NCBI GenBank assembly: GCA_030280995.1
Contig: JASXTE010000001.1
Coordinates: 13,797,001 to 13,861,000, forward strand
Reading direction: 5' to 3'
Source: Hemileia vastatrix
Lineage: Eukaryota; Basidiomycota; Pucciniomycetes; Pucciniales; Zaghouaniaceae
DNA: 64,000 nt
Shown here in pieces: positions 35,584-47,084 of the stretch (within the stretch, counting starts at the first letter, position 1; each line of letters opens with the position of its first letter). Below the pieces are notes generated by a model. The model was given only the letters and a program-made list of their open reading frames with translations. It searched no databases and was not told the DNA's origin. A program made the translations under genes and the position numbers.

Positions 35584-35802
35584 AGGGTATATCAAAGTTA
35601 AAAATGTTGCATATTCAATATCCCTCTTTTTTTTTTATATACTAATGTTGGAAATGATTATCTTTTTCATAAATCATACCTCTTTCAATAAAAATATCTC
35701 CTTTCCTGATCATTCAGTTTGAATTTATGGTTCTAATTTTTTTTTTTTGAGGTAAGCAACATATTCCATTTGAAGGTGAAGTTTTAACTTTGATGCCCTC
35801 CT
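35584..35802. mobile_element. MITE with AGGGGGTATCAAAGTT ends, copy 1 (219 bp)
   Basis: The left end is AGGGTATATCAAAGTTAAAA and the right end reads AGGAGGGCATCAAAGTTAAAA on the other strand. ATT flanks both sides (35581-35583, 35803-35805). Related copies are at 54289-54488 and 58582-58781. It lies close to the CA repeat and has no coding capacity. Confidence 0.75.
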
Positions 35803-35809
35803 ATTGAGA

Positions 35810-37619
35810 TTCTCTTGGAAAACACATTTATCAGTAAAAAAATGAGGAGGGACTTGCATGAAAGTCCATTTCTAAACCACATCAGTAGGGGCGCCTGCAT
35901 TTTTTTTTCTTCTGGTGGTGACTCTAGTCACATCTAATATCACTAATTATAAGTTTTAGATCAAATAAGTATTCCAAATCAGTTATGTATCCTTTTTTTT
36001 TTCCCTGCTTGGTTATGAAACATCAGCTTTCTTTTTTTTAACTCAAAAACTTCCTCCTTTCAAAATAATATGTTTCATACCAGAATTCCTTTTTAAAAAA
36101 GTGATAGTTGTTCTCTTAACTTAAAATATAATTATATTATATATGAAAAAAGAACAGGTAAAATATAATATAATTAGGACATCTCAAAGATTAACAAATA
36201 CACTACATAAACATGCCACAATTTTTTTTTCCAAATCTACCATCCAAAATGAAATACACCTGCCCTAGACAGGTGTTTTTCAACAGTATCTTTTCCCCCA
36301 AACATACCTTGTTTTGGGTCAAGAAAGTCATCATAACACTTCCCTTATTAATCATGATTAGTCAGAACTAGGTAAAAACACACCATCATCTTAGTTTTTT
36401 TCACCTCTTCCTTAAGGGCTTAGTCATATGTGTGAAATATGTGACTTACCAGCACTTAGGCAATCCATTCATCATACACTTTCCCTTAATCTTCATCACA
36501 ATTTTTCTTTTGTTTCAATAAATTTCCCCAGTTTTCCAGTTTCATTTGTTTTGGTTCACCTCCCAGCCTTGAAATTTCATAACCTTTTTATGATTCTGTC
36601 TCACTATGATATCTAATCTTCTCTTTATCTCTCATTTACATCTCTCATTGTTCATTCTAATACTTCTCACTCCATAACTCTCAAGGTAAGTCACTTTCTC
36701 ATTTTTTTGTTATTTAATTGATGATTAAAATGTCTTTTTCTTGTCCCTTATGTTTTCACAGTGGGAAAAGAATAGCAATCAGACATTGGGATCAGTTCAC
36801 ATTTGTTCTTTTTTTTCAATTTTTTTTTTTTTGATTTAATTACTGAAGTAGTTTTTAGGTAACATTTGTTGATTTATTGAGGAGTTTTGGTGAGCTTTTA
36901 CATCACTTTTTGGGATTTCTTTGTTCAGGTGACTTGGGGAAAGCTTTGTAAGTATGTTTTATCTAATTTTTTCTTATATTTTTCATTTAGATTAATTTTT
37001 TTTTTTCATTGTTTAGATAAAAGGGACTGAAAATCTAGAGTTGTTCAACAAGATTTATAAGGTAAAAAAAAGAAGGCAATGTGAAAAGTAAAAATTTAGG
37101 CAGGTAACATACATATGGGGTCTAATATAGGCTGTCAAGTTTTTTGTTTTTATTTTATGAATTAAAATTTAATAAGTCATATAAGATAGTCTACTATTTC
37201 CTTAAAATAATCAGCTATCAGACCATGTGTAAAATAAAGGTAATTATTGGGACATTTATTTTCTTTGTGAGGTTCTTGTATACACTTGTGTTTGATTTCA
37301 TTGAATTTAGCCTCAGATGATTTATATTTACATTTTAACATGAATTTTCATTAATATAGCTATTTTAATTATCTCATATGACATTTCTATATGTTAATTT
37401 ATTCAATCAACATATGATTTGGCAATCTAGGCGCCTAATTCAATTAAACACAGGGGAGAGTATAGCCAGATTTCTTTTTCAACAAAAAGTTTTTTTTGAC
37501 TGGGAAAAAAATTGGGTGATCCCCACTTTATGCAATGGTAAATAGAAGGAAAGAGTATTTTCAAAAAATAATTTTTAAACAAAAAAATTTTTTTTTTTTG
37601 AAGTTTGGTATCTTTCCCT

Positions 37620-37663
<44 letters not shown>

Positions 37664-38155
37664 CAAATCTATCTTACCACTAGCTTTTGATTTCAACTCC
37701 ATTACTATTTGATTAAAGCCACTTTGTTTTTGAGGCATGTGTGAACAGCCAAATTGAGTGGACTTTTCACAGACAAAATAATCTTCAATAATTAAATTAA
37801 ATTTTCAGCCAGTAAATTACAATCTGAACATTAGATAGTTTTAATTGAGTAAATTTTTGAGTAGTAGTTTTTGAGCAAGGCAAGATAAATTAACACTAAT
37901 TTGGAAAAGTGCTAGGGGAGAAGAGATGTGTAAATTTATTCTAAGTTCAATTCAACAATTAAAAAAAAAATAACAATGGGCACTCATTCAATGTAAATTT
38001 ACTCATGGGTTACCACTTTCCATTATTGAAAGTTTTAGGTGGCACATTAACTTGGGGTAAAAACAATTGAAAGATCAAACAAAACAAAAAGACTCTCATG
38101 TGTCCCACCCATTCTCATCCCAGACGTGACCTCCACAAGGCTTTGCAAAAACACA
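35810..38155. other. Non-coding stretch with transposon fragments
   Basis: No gene is recognised. 36600-36710 resembles the leader region between the Harbinger transposase and oxygenase genes (a GTAAGTC sequence after CTCTCAAG at 36683). 36767-36809 resembles one arm of the palindrome in the Tc1 element. 37450-37530 resembles the repeated unit at 63890-63980 (CAGGGGAGAGTATAGCCA ... GTGATCCCC). A 36-T run ends at 37663. Confidence 0.5.
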
Positions 38156-38639
38156 ATAGGGGGTATCAATGTTCAGGGATCCACAATTAGGGATCATGAA
38201 TTTTTTTTTGCCAGGATCAGGCATTATTAATTTCAGATAATTCTTATCCACTATCCTTGGGGCTAGTAGATAAGGATTGCACAATAATGCATTATCCCAC
38301 CTCTTATACACCAATTTTCATTCCTAATTCCTGATCCCAGACTCATCACATCCATGATTAGTTTGTAGGTAAGTCACATGACATATAATTTCAGATGCCA
38401 TCTTTATGTGTCTCTTCACTCTAAGCTACTTGAATTTGGTGGGAAAAAAAAATAACATTTTTTCTCATCCTTATGTGTCTCTTCACTCTATGCTACTTAA
38501 TTTTGGTGGCAAACACATAACATTTTTTTCTATTTACACACCCCATCTGCTCATTTGGTGGTGAATTCCCACTTCCCACTCATCACCTAAACCGTCTACC
38601 AAAAATAATAAAGCATCTCTCTATTAGGAAGCAATTTCA

Positions 38640-38867
38640 CTCAGTTATGAGTGCTATCACTTTAACTTTAACTGCTGACTCTGATTCTGACTTGGGTTTG
38701 GAAGACACTTTAGCTTATATGTCTTTTCAACAATCTTTATGAAGAAGAGGATCCCAAAACTGCACCAGCTCTCCCCTCCCTTGAATCACAAAACATTCTT
38801 TCCACCAGCATAAACTCTGTCCTTATGCCAATCAACCTCAAACATTTTGAAACACAACCCTTTTAAT
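38640..38867 (+). pseudogene. Harbinger transposase remnant (ends only)
   Basis: The beginning (SDLGLEDTLAYM-like, near 38690-38725) is fused to the end of the gene (EEEDPKTAPALPSLESQN-like, near 38745-38800), followed by the same 3' flank as the intact gene. The DDE catalytic part is absent. Confidence 0.85.
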
Positions 38868-39689
38868 TTTTTTTTTCCATACCCTCTGGATTTTCAGCTT
38901 GTGTGCTTTATTCACTTGGTTTGGTGTTTTTGTTTTTTGGATATTCATTTTTATTTTGAATTTATGGTGAATGTCTCTTTTTTGGATGTTTCATTTGTTT
39001 TCATTCACCAGATCAACATGAAATCACATACACTTTCTGAAATCACATAATTTTTCACTGTTTCTTTTTTTTTCATTCATCCCTCATATCCTTTCCCACT
39101 CTCCTCAAACATCCCTCAAACAACTTTGGTTTTATTTATTTTCTCATCTCATCTCTCCAGGTAAGTCATTTTATTCATTTTTTTTTTTTGATTTTTTAAT
39201 TGCTAATTATATTTTTTTTATTTTTTTCTATTTTTTTCTTTTCTTTTTTGTATCTTTTTTTTTTTTTTTTTTTTTTTTTTTGTAAGTGGTTATTTTTGAT
39301 TTTTATGGTCAAATTAACCTTTTTTTTCTCTCCCTCTTTTCTTTCTTTTTTTTTTTAGCTACATCACCTTACTCATTATTCCTCCTTGGCATGGTCATTT
39401 CTCCCCCTTTCCCCTATTTCACTTTTTTTTGGTTACATTTCATTAAAAAACATAGATTGCACATTCTTTATGCATTTCACTTATTTGATATTCAATTCCC
39501 CCCAACTTCCAACATCATTCTTTCTCACTCTATTATTCCTACTTTTCAATTAAGGTAAGTTTCATCTTCTTTTTTTCATGCCTATATGATATCTCTTTCC
39601 TTCTATGAAAATTTCATACTTAAATATATGAATGACTCTTATCTGGATAACAGTGGACTTTTTAAACTCTTCTTGTTCTCATCTCCATT

Positions 39690-40110
39690 ACCCCTATTCA
39701 AGTTTTTGTAAAATTTTGAAAATAAGACTTAAAATTAGTGTTTGATTAATTCAAATCTAATTTCCTTTTAACTGAAGACTCTCCTGAAGACTAACTTTCA
39801 TTTCTTACAAACAGATTTGAATTTGGTTCACTGGTTGCTGAGATATTATCTTTTAAAGTTAAGCCTTTTTTTTCCCAATTTAATTTGTTTTATTTCATGT
39901 TTTTATGTAACAAATTGGGGTAAGATATATATATAAATCACATATCCTTTAACTGAAGATTCTCCTGAAGCCTATCTTTCATTTCCCACAAACAGGTTTA
40001 AATTCAGCTCAGTGGTTGCTGAGAGTTTGACCTTAAAAGTTGAGCCTTTTTTTCCAAATGTAACTTAATTTATTTTATGTATTTATATTGCATAATTAGA
40101 TAATAAGGCT
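39690..40110 (+). repeat. Intergenic tandem repeat of the Harbinger element
   Basis: Two units of roughly 0.2 kb share ATCCTTTAACTGAAGA, CATTTC(C/T)(C/T)ACAAACAG, GGTTGCTGAGA and a TTGAGCCTTTTTTTCC-like end. The intact element has the corresponding repeat at 62411-62790. It lies between the transposase and oxygenase genes, probably in introns or leader of the latter. Confidence 0.7.
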
Positions 40111-40278
40111 TCTGAAAGTCTTACTTGATGATTATCTAGGCTTATATCTCCATCTTGTTCGAATTTTCATCATTCATTTTCAAACTTTTGTGCAATTTTG
40201 AAAATCACAGTCAAAATTAGGGTTAGGTTTATTTGAATCTTATGTTCTTTTAGCTGAAGATTCTAACCCAATTGTTTC

Positions 40279-40985
40279 TTGTCCAATTGCTTTAAAAAAT
40301 TATACATTTGTGCATTTCAATCTAATCATAAACTGGCCAAGAAAGCTGGACTCTTCAATTGGACAAATATAGAATGGTTTAAACTCAGTAATGATTATAT
40401 CTTTTATTCTAATGTTATCATCAACTATGGAGGATCTCATAGCCAGAGCCATGTTGAAAAAACTGATTCTAATATGATTACTTTTTAGATTTTCTGTTAT
40501 ATCCACTACGCAATATAGGGGGTGGACTTGCTAGCAAGTCCTCAACCTGAACTCAGATGGAACTCAGATGGAACTCAGACTGAACTCATACTGAACCCAT
40601 ACTGAACTCTACTTGAACACCCACCTAAAACTGTTCTTCTGAGTGGTGTTCATTCCTGATTGTATGGCTCCTTTATCAATAGCTCAATGTGTGTTCAATC
40701 TATGGTGAGTTTGGGTCCAAGGTTGCGGACTTGCTAGCAAGTCCGCCCCCCATATTGTGTGGTGATCGATCCTATTACTGGAAGACCAATCCCTTCACCT
40801 GCTAAAATCAAAGGCCATGAACTATTCTTTCTGGATCATGAATGTATCATGGAATTTGGATTAGGAAACAGGATTATGGAACCAATTTGGAATTCTTCAA
40901 GAGATAATCATCAAACTACTAAGGCACCTCCTGGATTGGAATCTTGCAAAAATTTTACTCATTTTTGATGTTCTTTTCAGATCAA
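40279..40985 (+). pseudogene. Tet-like 2OG-Fe(II) oxygenase, disrupted by a MITE
   Basis: The first part (FQSNHKLAKKAGLFNWTNIE ... YSNVIINYGGSHSQSHVEKT) and the second part (DPITGRPIPSPAKIKGHELF ... GLGNRIMEPIWNSSRDNHQT) match the intact gene at 62865-63451 in order. They are separated by MITE copy D at 40504-40764. Additional stops occur at 40486-40488 and at the FTHF stop near 40968, where the intact copy has Gly. The presumed iron-binding motif is HVE here and HIN in the other copy. The gene is inactive. Confidence 0.88.
40504..40764 (+). mobile_element. Palindrome-ended CACTA-like MITE, copy D (261 bp)
   Basis: The ends are CACTACGCAATATAGGGGG and, on the other strand, CACCACACAATATGGGGGG. 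The palindrome GGACTTGCTAGCAAGTCC is perfect at both ends. The target duplication is ATC (40501-40503, 40765-40767). There are six internal 11-bp units. Removing it with one ATC restores alignment with the intact Tet-like gene. Confidence 0.96.
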
Positions 40986-41489
40986 TAAAAGTTTGATAAG
41001 CCAGGTAAGTAAGGTAAGGGGTGAAGGGTCAATGGCTACTAAAACATTAGGGAGGGGTTCTAAATATGGTAATTAAAGGATTTCCAAATTTTTATTTTTA
41101 TTTCTTAATTTTTTAATTTATCAGTTATTAAAGATAATTAATCAAATTAAGTATTGTAACATCAAGCCCTTTTGCTGTATAAATGAGTTCATTCAATTAT
41201 ATTCTATGAATGAGTTCATAATATCATTCTTGTCATATGTTTTCTTTGACTTTGCTCATGAAATCATTGACAGATAGTATTTGGGATTCTTTTACTTGGT
41301 TGATTATTTTTTTTAATTGATTTAATTAATTATTTATGAAATAGAATGAAAATTTGCTAATCCTTACCCCCATCCAGAGTAAATTTCAGGGGGGGGGGTA
41401 TTGCCAAATTTTCAAATAAGATGTGTAAATTTTTTGACTTGAAAAAAATTTGGAATGAAATATGAACAAAAAAAGAAAAAAAAAAACTA

Positions 41490-42631
41490 GTCATCAAAAA
41501 TTCTCATTAAGCAGTCAATTTCCTCAACTGATTTATTAGCTTTAATGAATGCATTCTATCAAGAAAACTTTCTAAAAAAAATTTGGAATTAAATATGAAT
41601 GAAATAAAAAAAACTAGTTATAAAACATTTTCATTAAGTGTTCAATTTCCTCAGCAGATTTATTAGCTTTAACACATTCTATCAAGAAAATGTTCTTTTT
41701 TTGGACAATCTTAAAGTTGATACTTGAGTTTCATTTGATCCAATAGGAAATTGTACTCAAGAGCCTTCTCTTCTTTCTTTTTCTCAAATTTCTTCTCCTC
41801 CACGTCATGTGCTTTCTCATCCCTCTTTAAAGAAAGCTCAAATTTCTTCTCCTATTCTAGTTTCAGACTTGCTTGCTTGAAAATCTTCATTTCATTCATT
41901 AACCTTTTTAGAAATAAAAAAAAAAAGAGATGTGAATAAAAAAAAATAAAACAACTAGACAAGAAATAAAAGATCACTGGAGTGAGATCAGGTTGGTTTT
42001 TTATATTGCTATAAAAATCTATTGAAAAGATATCTTAATTGGTGGAAGTCAAATGAGGGGAGGCTTGAGTAGAAGTGGAAGGAAAATGATTTCTTTCATA
42101 ATCATGTTTGGAGATATCATCTTCTCCATCCAACATGACTGCAGGATTAACGTCAGCTCACTCTCCAAATATGGAATCCATCTCTTTTTATTAAGGACAG
42201 AAAGAATCAAATTTATTGTCTATAGTTTTAATGCCCTTACTGATATCAAATTCAGTAATACCAAAACCAGTGGAAGATGAAAGAGTCTTAGCCTTCTTGT
42301 ATTTGGCTTGATAGTGCTTGAAGCATTCAGACATCTATTTAGGCAAAAGATTAATCCTTCCTTTTGTCTTATTTCATAATTCATTGGCCATTGGAAGATA
42401 TCCATTGATGTTTGATGCAGGGGGCTTTCCTACTTTAGTTGCATTCTCAGTACCAAAACAAGAATCATAATTAGTTTTAGTTTTCAGCCAGTTGATAAGT
42501 ATGAGATGATCACCTTTTTTTAGTTGAACAGTCTTTGATTTCTCAGCTGAGCAGGGGAAAGAGGGAGTAATGGGATTTGAAGAACATCTGGGGGATGGCT
42601 GCCTTTGAGAAGATCTATGATGACAAGGCAT
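41490..42631 (-). pseudogene. SANT/Myb-like DNA-binding protein, decayed
   Basis: From an ATG at 42631 the frame reads KKGDHLILINWLKTKTNYDS CFG, then KVGKPPASNINGYLP, a stop, and a helix-rich part with HYQAKYKKAKTLSSSTGFGI near 42300. IKTIDNKFDSFCP near 42215 follows. Further left are a coiled-coil-like charged part (KKFELSLKRDEKAHDVEEKK near 41830) and an end reading KANKSVEEIDCLMRIFDD (near 41500). At least five stops interrupt it. The pattern resembles the Myb/SANT-like proteins abundant in rust fungi; a Myb/SANT protein is the usual second gene of PIF/Harbinger transposons. It follows directly after the Harbinger derivative on the opposite strand. Family assignment is from pattern memory and moderate. 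Confidence 0.55.
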
Positions 42632-42759
42632 GTTGAGATATTTGAAGATGAAAAGGAGAAGAAACAAGCAGATGAGATGGTGAGGTGTTTTGAATGGATA
42701 GAATGAATAGACAGGATGGGAATGCACAGCAAGGTAGGGAGGCTGGCACATCCAGAAAG

Positions 42760-43327
42760 TTGTCCAAGATGTGGTTATGAAAAATTGAGGATAAAAATGT
42801 CAGAATACTCCCTTTACTACTTCTAGCCTGCTCACTCCCTCCCCAATCTCTTCCTTAGTTGCCAAATTTCTTGTTTCCTCCAGTAGATTCCCCAACAATA
42901 TCCCTCTCACTCAGTAGCCTCACTATTAGTACATTATTTTATTGCCCTGTTCCTACCCTGCTTTCATCCTACAGCCTGTACCTACTCTTCTGCCTTATTC
43001 CTTCATGCCCTTTGTTGGGTGAGATTGTACGAAATTAAAAAAAAAAAAAAGACAAAAATACAAATTGATTTTTTGATGATGGCAACTCAGGACTCAATTG
43101 TAGTATGACTCTGGGCCAATAAGCAAGGGTTGAGTTTACCAAAAGACAACCTATAGGCAAGGTGCCCTATGACTCACTTCTCCTATTTTGTGATTCTTAC
43201 TTTGGAAGTGATATCTCTTTACAAAAACAACTGAAATGTTACTGGAATGAAAGGAAATGAAGTTTGGAAGAACCCTTATGGCTTATTGTTTCCACTAAAG
43301 AAGACAACATTTGGTTGACTTTCATAC
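42760..43327. other. Non-coding stretch
   Basis: No gene is recognised between the SANT-like pseudogene and the 3' end of the dehydrogenase gene. A 14-A run lies at 43037-43050. Confidence 0.5.
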
Positions 43328-44574
43328 TCATGGTATGTTCCGATAATTCTTCAATTCTGGGGAATCCCAACTTAAAAACTGTCCGGAAAGAGATTGATCC
43401 GCTCGGAAAGCAAGTGAAGCCATCACATAGGCTGGCAAGGACGCATCAATAAGTTTAGAAGATTCATGGAGCTGCACGAAGTGCTCGTGGGCTGAAGCCT
43501 TCATATGCCCAGCGCCTGTCGATAAAGACAAAAGTTAGACCGGCTGTTGAAAAAAAAAAAAAAAACAGCTGATTGTGAAGATCGGGTTCAAGGCTTGCCT
43601 TCTTTGCGAACCAAGGTCTGCATATCGGTTCCTACGACACCAGGACGGAGAGCTATAGCTGTAATGCTCTCCTCTTCTTCAGCTAAAGTTCGACAAAGTG
43701 AGTTCATTGCCGCTTTGCTTGCATTATCTGATTGAATTCAAGTATTAGTAAATACATAACTTTAGGTGAATGGTTTTTTTAATTGAAGCGTTCTATCTTA
43801 CATGCTGACCAGCTATGAAGCCACGAGAAATGGAAAAATGAGCAGGATTCCTACACTGCTATTGTGTAAATTCTGGTCGACTCACCCGCCAACTTTCCCT
43901 AAGGCAGCACCTGAGCTAACAAGTACTATTTTACCATTATTTTGCCTCAGCTGAGGCATGGCATGCTGAATCATGCTGATTAGCGAAAAAAAATTGGTAT
44001 CAAATAAATGCTTGAAGTCATCCATTTTCATTTCAACTACTTTTCCTATTCTCATAATTCCAGAATTTAAAATAAGTCCTGAGCCAAACATAATCAAAAA
44101 AAACTTTGTTTCAGAATTGGACTTTCTAGTATATTAGTTGGAGAACAAACCAGTCAATGAGCCAAAAGAATTCACAGCCATGTCGACCGCCTTTTTATTA
44201 TCTTCATCTTTGCAAACATCTCCCTGAACAACCTTCAATTGCTTTGGATGGTTTTCAAGTAAAGTCTTGAGTTCTGTAACAAGGCAAATTGGCATATCAT
44301 TTTATGATGGGAAACGGGAGCAATGAATGTGACAGATGTATGTAATGAAAAAAATGCCAACCTGGTGTGATTGAACGAGAAAGAGAGACAACATTGGCGT
44401 CGAACGGAGGCTCGAGCAAGATTTTCAAACAAGCAAAGCCGATTCCTTTCGATCCTCCGGTGAGCTGTTTTGCGACATTGAGTGCAGGCGAAAAGCGACA
44501 TTTGTCAACTACTTGTGAGTGGAAGATTACGCTGTAAGAAACCTCAAGTATACCACAATGTTGTAGCCGCTCAT
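43328..44574 (-). CDS. Short-chain dehydrogenase/reductase, seven exons, 255 aa
   Basis: Exons on the minus strand are 44574-44554, 44464-44362, 44273-44151, 44078-43886, 43812-43802 (11 nt), 43727-43599 and 43515-43328. All joins keep phase and give 255 codons plus stop, the normal length for the family. The start MSGYNIVLTGGSKGIG has the NAD(P)-binding TGxxxGIG motif; NSG (residues 87-89) replaces the usual NAG. The catalytic residues are Ser138 (LVSSGAALG), Tyr151 and Lys155 (WSAYNASKAAMN), with normal spacing. Introns of 72-89 nt are GT-AG except the last, which is GC-AG (GCAAGC donor). It probably reduces or oxidises a small carbonyl or alcohol in the cytosol; the substrate is unknown. 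No lesion was found, so it is probably a working host gene. Confidence 0.92.
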
Positions 44575-44639
44575 GAGCACAAATAACTTATAAAATTAGC
44601 ACGTTTTTTTTTGATAATATTGTGTGAAATATCCCTGCA

Positions 44640-45480
44640 AGGATGAGTGAAAAATGATGGCCTTTCACCAGCAATAAATTTCCAATTTGATTCTGTTGGC
44701 CATGCTCATTTTAAGCTACTGTTAGGGGACATAAATGTTATGCAAAGTTGCCAGCGGTATAAAAGTCCCCCTTTCTTACAGGACAGTGGTTTCCTTACTA
44801 AACCTGCCTCCAAAACATGTAGCGGCAAACCGAAGTCGCCATATATTTTACACACTTTTGCAGCATTGCATGGCACACGCTGATGATCCCTCAGCGCTCC
44901 TTCTCATTCGCCTAAATTCCGTCAGCTTCTCACTTTGTTTCTCTCAAAGGACTTCCAGTGGAATTCAATCAATTATTCAGCTAGTGCAGTACTGTCGAAA
45001 AGATTTCCAAATAGAGAGAAAAAAGAGCTTATCCCGGGATTTAGGATGTAGCCTAGACTTCAATAAGGAAACAGATCCGCAAAATGAAAAACTGTCTCAG
45101 AGAACATTGCACTCTTAACCAAGGTGTCCCTCACGAAGAGGTTGACACAAAGTCAATAATGCACCCAAGTTCCCAGAAGATTCAGTCTACAATGTCTGGA
45201 CGGCGCGACGATTCGGTAGGAAAGAGCAGATTCTAAAGAAGACCGGCTCAAAAGGTGTAGTCACGTGCTTTTTGAGAGACACCGATCAATCGTCAAGCAA
45301 AGCTTGCGATAAGTGTTGTGAAGAAACCTACCCATGCAATGCGATTGAAATATTTAAAAAATTAGTGATCAGGGCTTGCTTGTGGGTGAAAAGATGTGAC
45401 TCTAAATACATAGAAATACCAAGGACTTTTAATAATTTTATCAATTTCTTCAAGCATTGTTGTGATTTAAGCTAGGACTT
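44640..45480 (+). other. Gene-like block, unrecognised, divergent to the dehydrogenase
   Basis: This stretch has more CpG and a more balanced composition than its surroundings. A TATAAAAG sequence lies at 44757-44764. An open frame at 44735-45118 and shorter frames after it (MKNCLREHCTLNQGVPHEEV from 45087, and ACDKCCEETYPCNAIEIFKK near 45305) could be exons of one gene. I could not find a convincing exon chain or recognise any domain. It could instead be the shared promoter region and 5' leader of the dehydrogenase gene. Confidence 0.3.
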
Positions 45481-45529
45481 TACTCCGTTCTGCACTTTTT
45501 TCTATTTTGTTCAATAACTAAAGCATGTA

Positions 45530-46279
45530 CAGTGGCCTACTAAGTGTTCTGGCCACTTTTCAAACCAGCATATCTCGCAAGATTGTGACAAAACCACTAT
45601 GTAGCTAAACATTTGATCGCTCTTTACAATACACAGAATTTATTCATAGAAACAAATTTTAATTTCTTCCAGTAGTTTTTTTTAAAAAAAATTACTTCAT
45701 AAAAAATACCTCATTTTTGAGTTTCAAACCAAAAAATTGCATCATATTGTCATGTGTTCTATCTAATAGCCCTGCTTCAATCAGGATGAATCCCCCAAAC
45801 AAAGTGAAAAAAATAATTTTTTTTTTTTTTTTTTTTTTTTGTCAGGGTTTCACCAGCAGGTGAACGGTTGAGGTGGATAGCTTCATAGTGAGATTGACTA
45901 CTATTTCATTTAATGTCCCTCTGTGGTCTGCCGACAACCTTTGGAAAATCTCCCTGTTGTATCTGGGTGAATTTTGTTGAGGCCCACCACATTCTGGTAG
46001 GTTTTCTAGTCTACCATCTTCCAAGTAGTTTTGGGTGATGCAATGGACTGTAGTGTGAAGAGCTTCAAGACAATGTGAAGATTGGTTTGCAACGGTACCA
46101 GAGAGTGTCAGTCCAGCAATGAGATTCCTCTGGTTGAGTATCAGTTGCTTCTTAATGAGATAATGGGTCATAATATGGCACCAAATGATGAAAAAAATCA
46201 ATTTTTTTTGAGCAAAAAATAAGTATGAACAAAGAGGGAGAGTGAAGTGAGATACATACCCAATGACACTAAGACTCAT
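45530..46279 (-). mobile_element. Tc1/mariner remnant
   Basis: At 45528 TA is followed by CAGTGGCCTACTAAGTGTTC, related to the terminal repeat of the 9.5-kb Tc1 element. On the minus strand 46220-45842 encodes a Tc1-type N-terminal domain: LILNQRNLIAGLTLSGTVA, then ITQNYLEDGRLENLPECGGP and SADHRGTLNEIVVNLTMKLS. The catalytic core is absent, and 45841-45560 is non-coding with a long T run. The opposite terminal repeat was not found. Confidence 0.75.
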
Positions 46280-46297
46280 TTTTGTTTCATCATGGGA

Positions 46298-46418
46298 TGC
46301 AACAATTATGCAGCAGTTGCATTACAATTGTTTTTTGCACTTAACACCCACTTAAGACCTTTAAGTCCTAAAAACAATGGTTACATAACTGTGGCATAAT
46401 TGTTGCAATACTGCTGCT
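46298..46418. repeat. Short inverted repeat
   Basis: TGCAACAATTATG at 46298-46310 is repeated inverted as CATAATTGTTGCA at 46404-46416, with additional imperfect pairing (CAGCAGT and ACTGCTG). It may be a small MITE or the lost end of the adjacent Tc1 remnant. Confidence 0.5.
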
Positions 46419-47084
46419 CCCCAAGACAAAAAAACAAAAAAACATTTGTTGGAGTGTAAGAATCCAAGAGGTGAAGAACCAAAGAATGAAACTTGAGAAT
46501 CAGAGAAATATAGGATTAGTATGAGTAAATAGCAAGAGAAACCCAGAAGGAAATCATGATTAGAATAAGAGAGAAATCATTAAAATTGTTCAACAAAAAG
46601 GAAAAAAAAAAGTTTGAATTAAATGGCAGGGGATTTCATCTCATTTCAATATTTTCTTACTTTTTATTCACCTGACTGACCTTTTTCAATCAATATATTG
46701 TACTTAAATAATGCCTTTGATCTCTTAAAGTTCTTTCTGAGCTCATATTCCATTTTTCCATATCAATTTCATACTAAATAATTACTTTAAACCATTTGCT
46801 TACATTTTTTCTCATCTCACATGCCCCTTTTCCATCATTATTTTATACTATAATATCACATATCATGATTTGCTAGATAATTTATCATCTTACTTTCCAT
46901 TACAATTGTATACTCAAATATCACACTTTATTATCCACAATAAATTTTTTTCTGGAAGGTTTTCCAATTGAGATGATTCATGCACCATCAAAAACAAACC
47001 AGTCATAAAATCAAATGTACATCTATCAGAACCATATAATATATTATTTAGACCATGGCAATCCAAATATTCCTGTGAAGCTAA

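Larger units (their letters stand above)
38158..41460 (+). mobile_element. Deletion derivative of the Harbinger/Tet-like element
   Basis: The left end (AGGGGGTATCAATGTTCAGG) and the following fold-back sequence match 59961 onward. The sequence stays collinear with the 60-63.8 kb element through the leader, intergenic region and Tet-like gene up to a GGGGGGTATTGCCAAATTTT sequence at 41390. About 1 kb of the transposase gene is deleted between sequences equivalent to 60440 and 61475, leaving only its first and last codons. A 261-bp MITE is inserted in the Tet-like gene. The copy cannot supply transposase. Confidence 0.88.

Noticed and set aside
35333..35585. Cys/Val and His/Thr repeat open frames
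   Set aside because: Artefacts of the (CA)n microsatellite.
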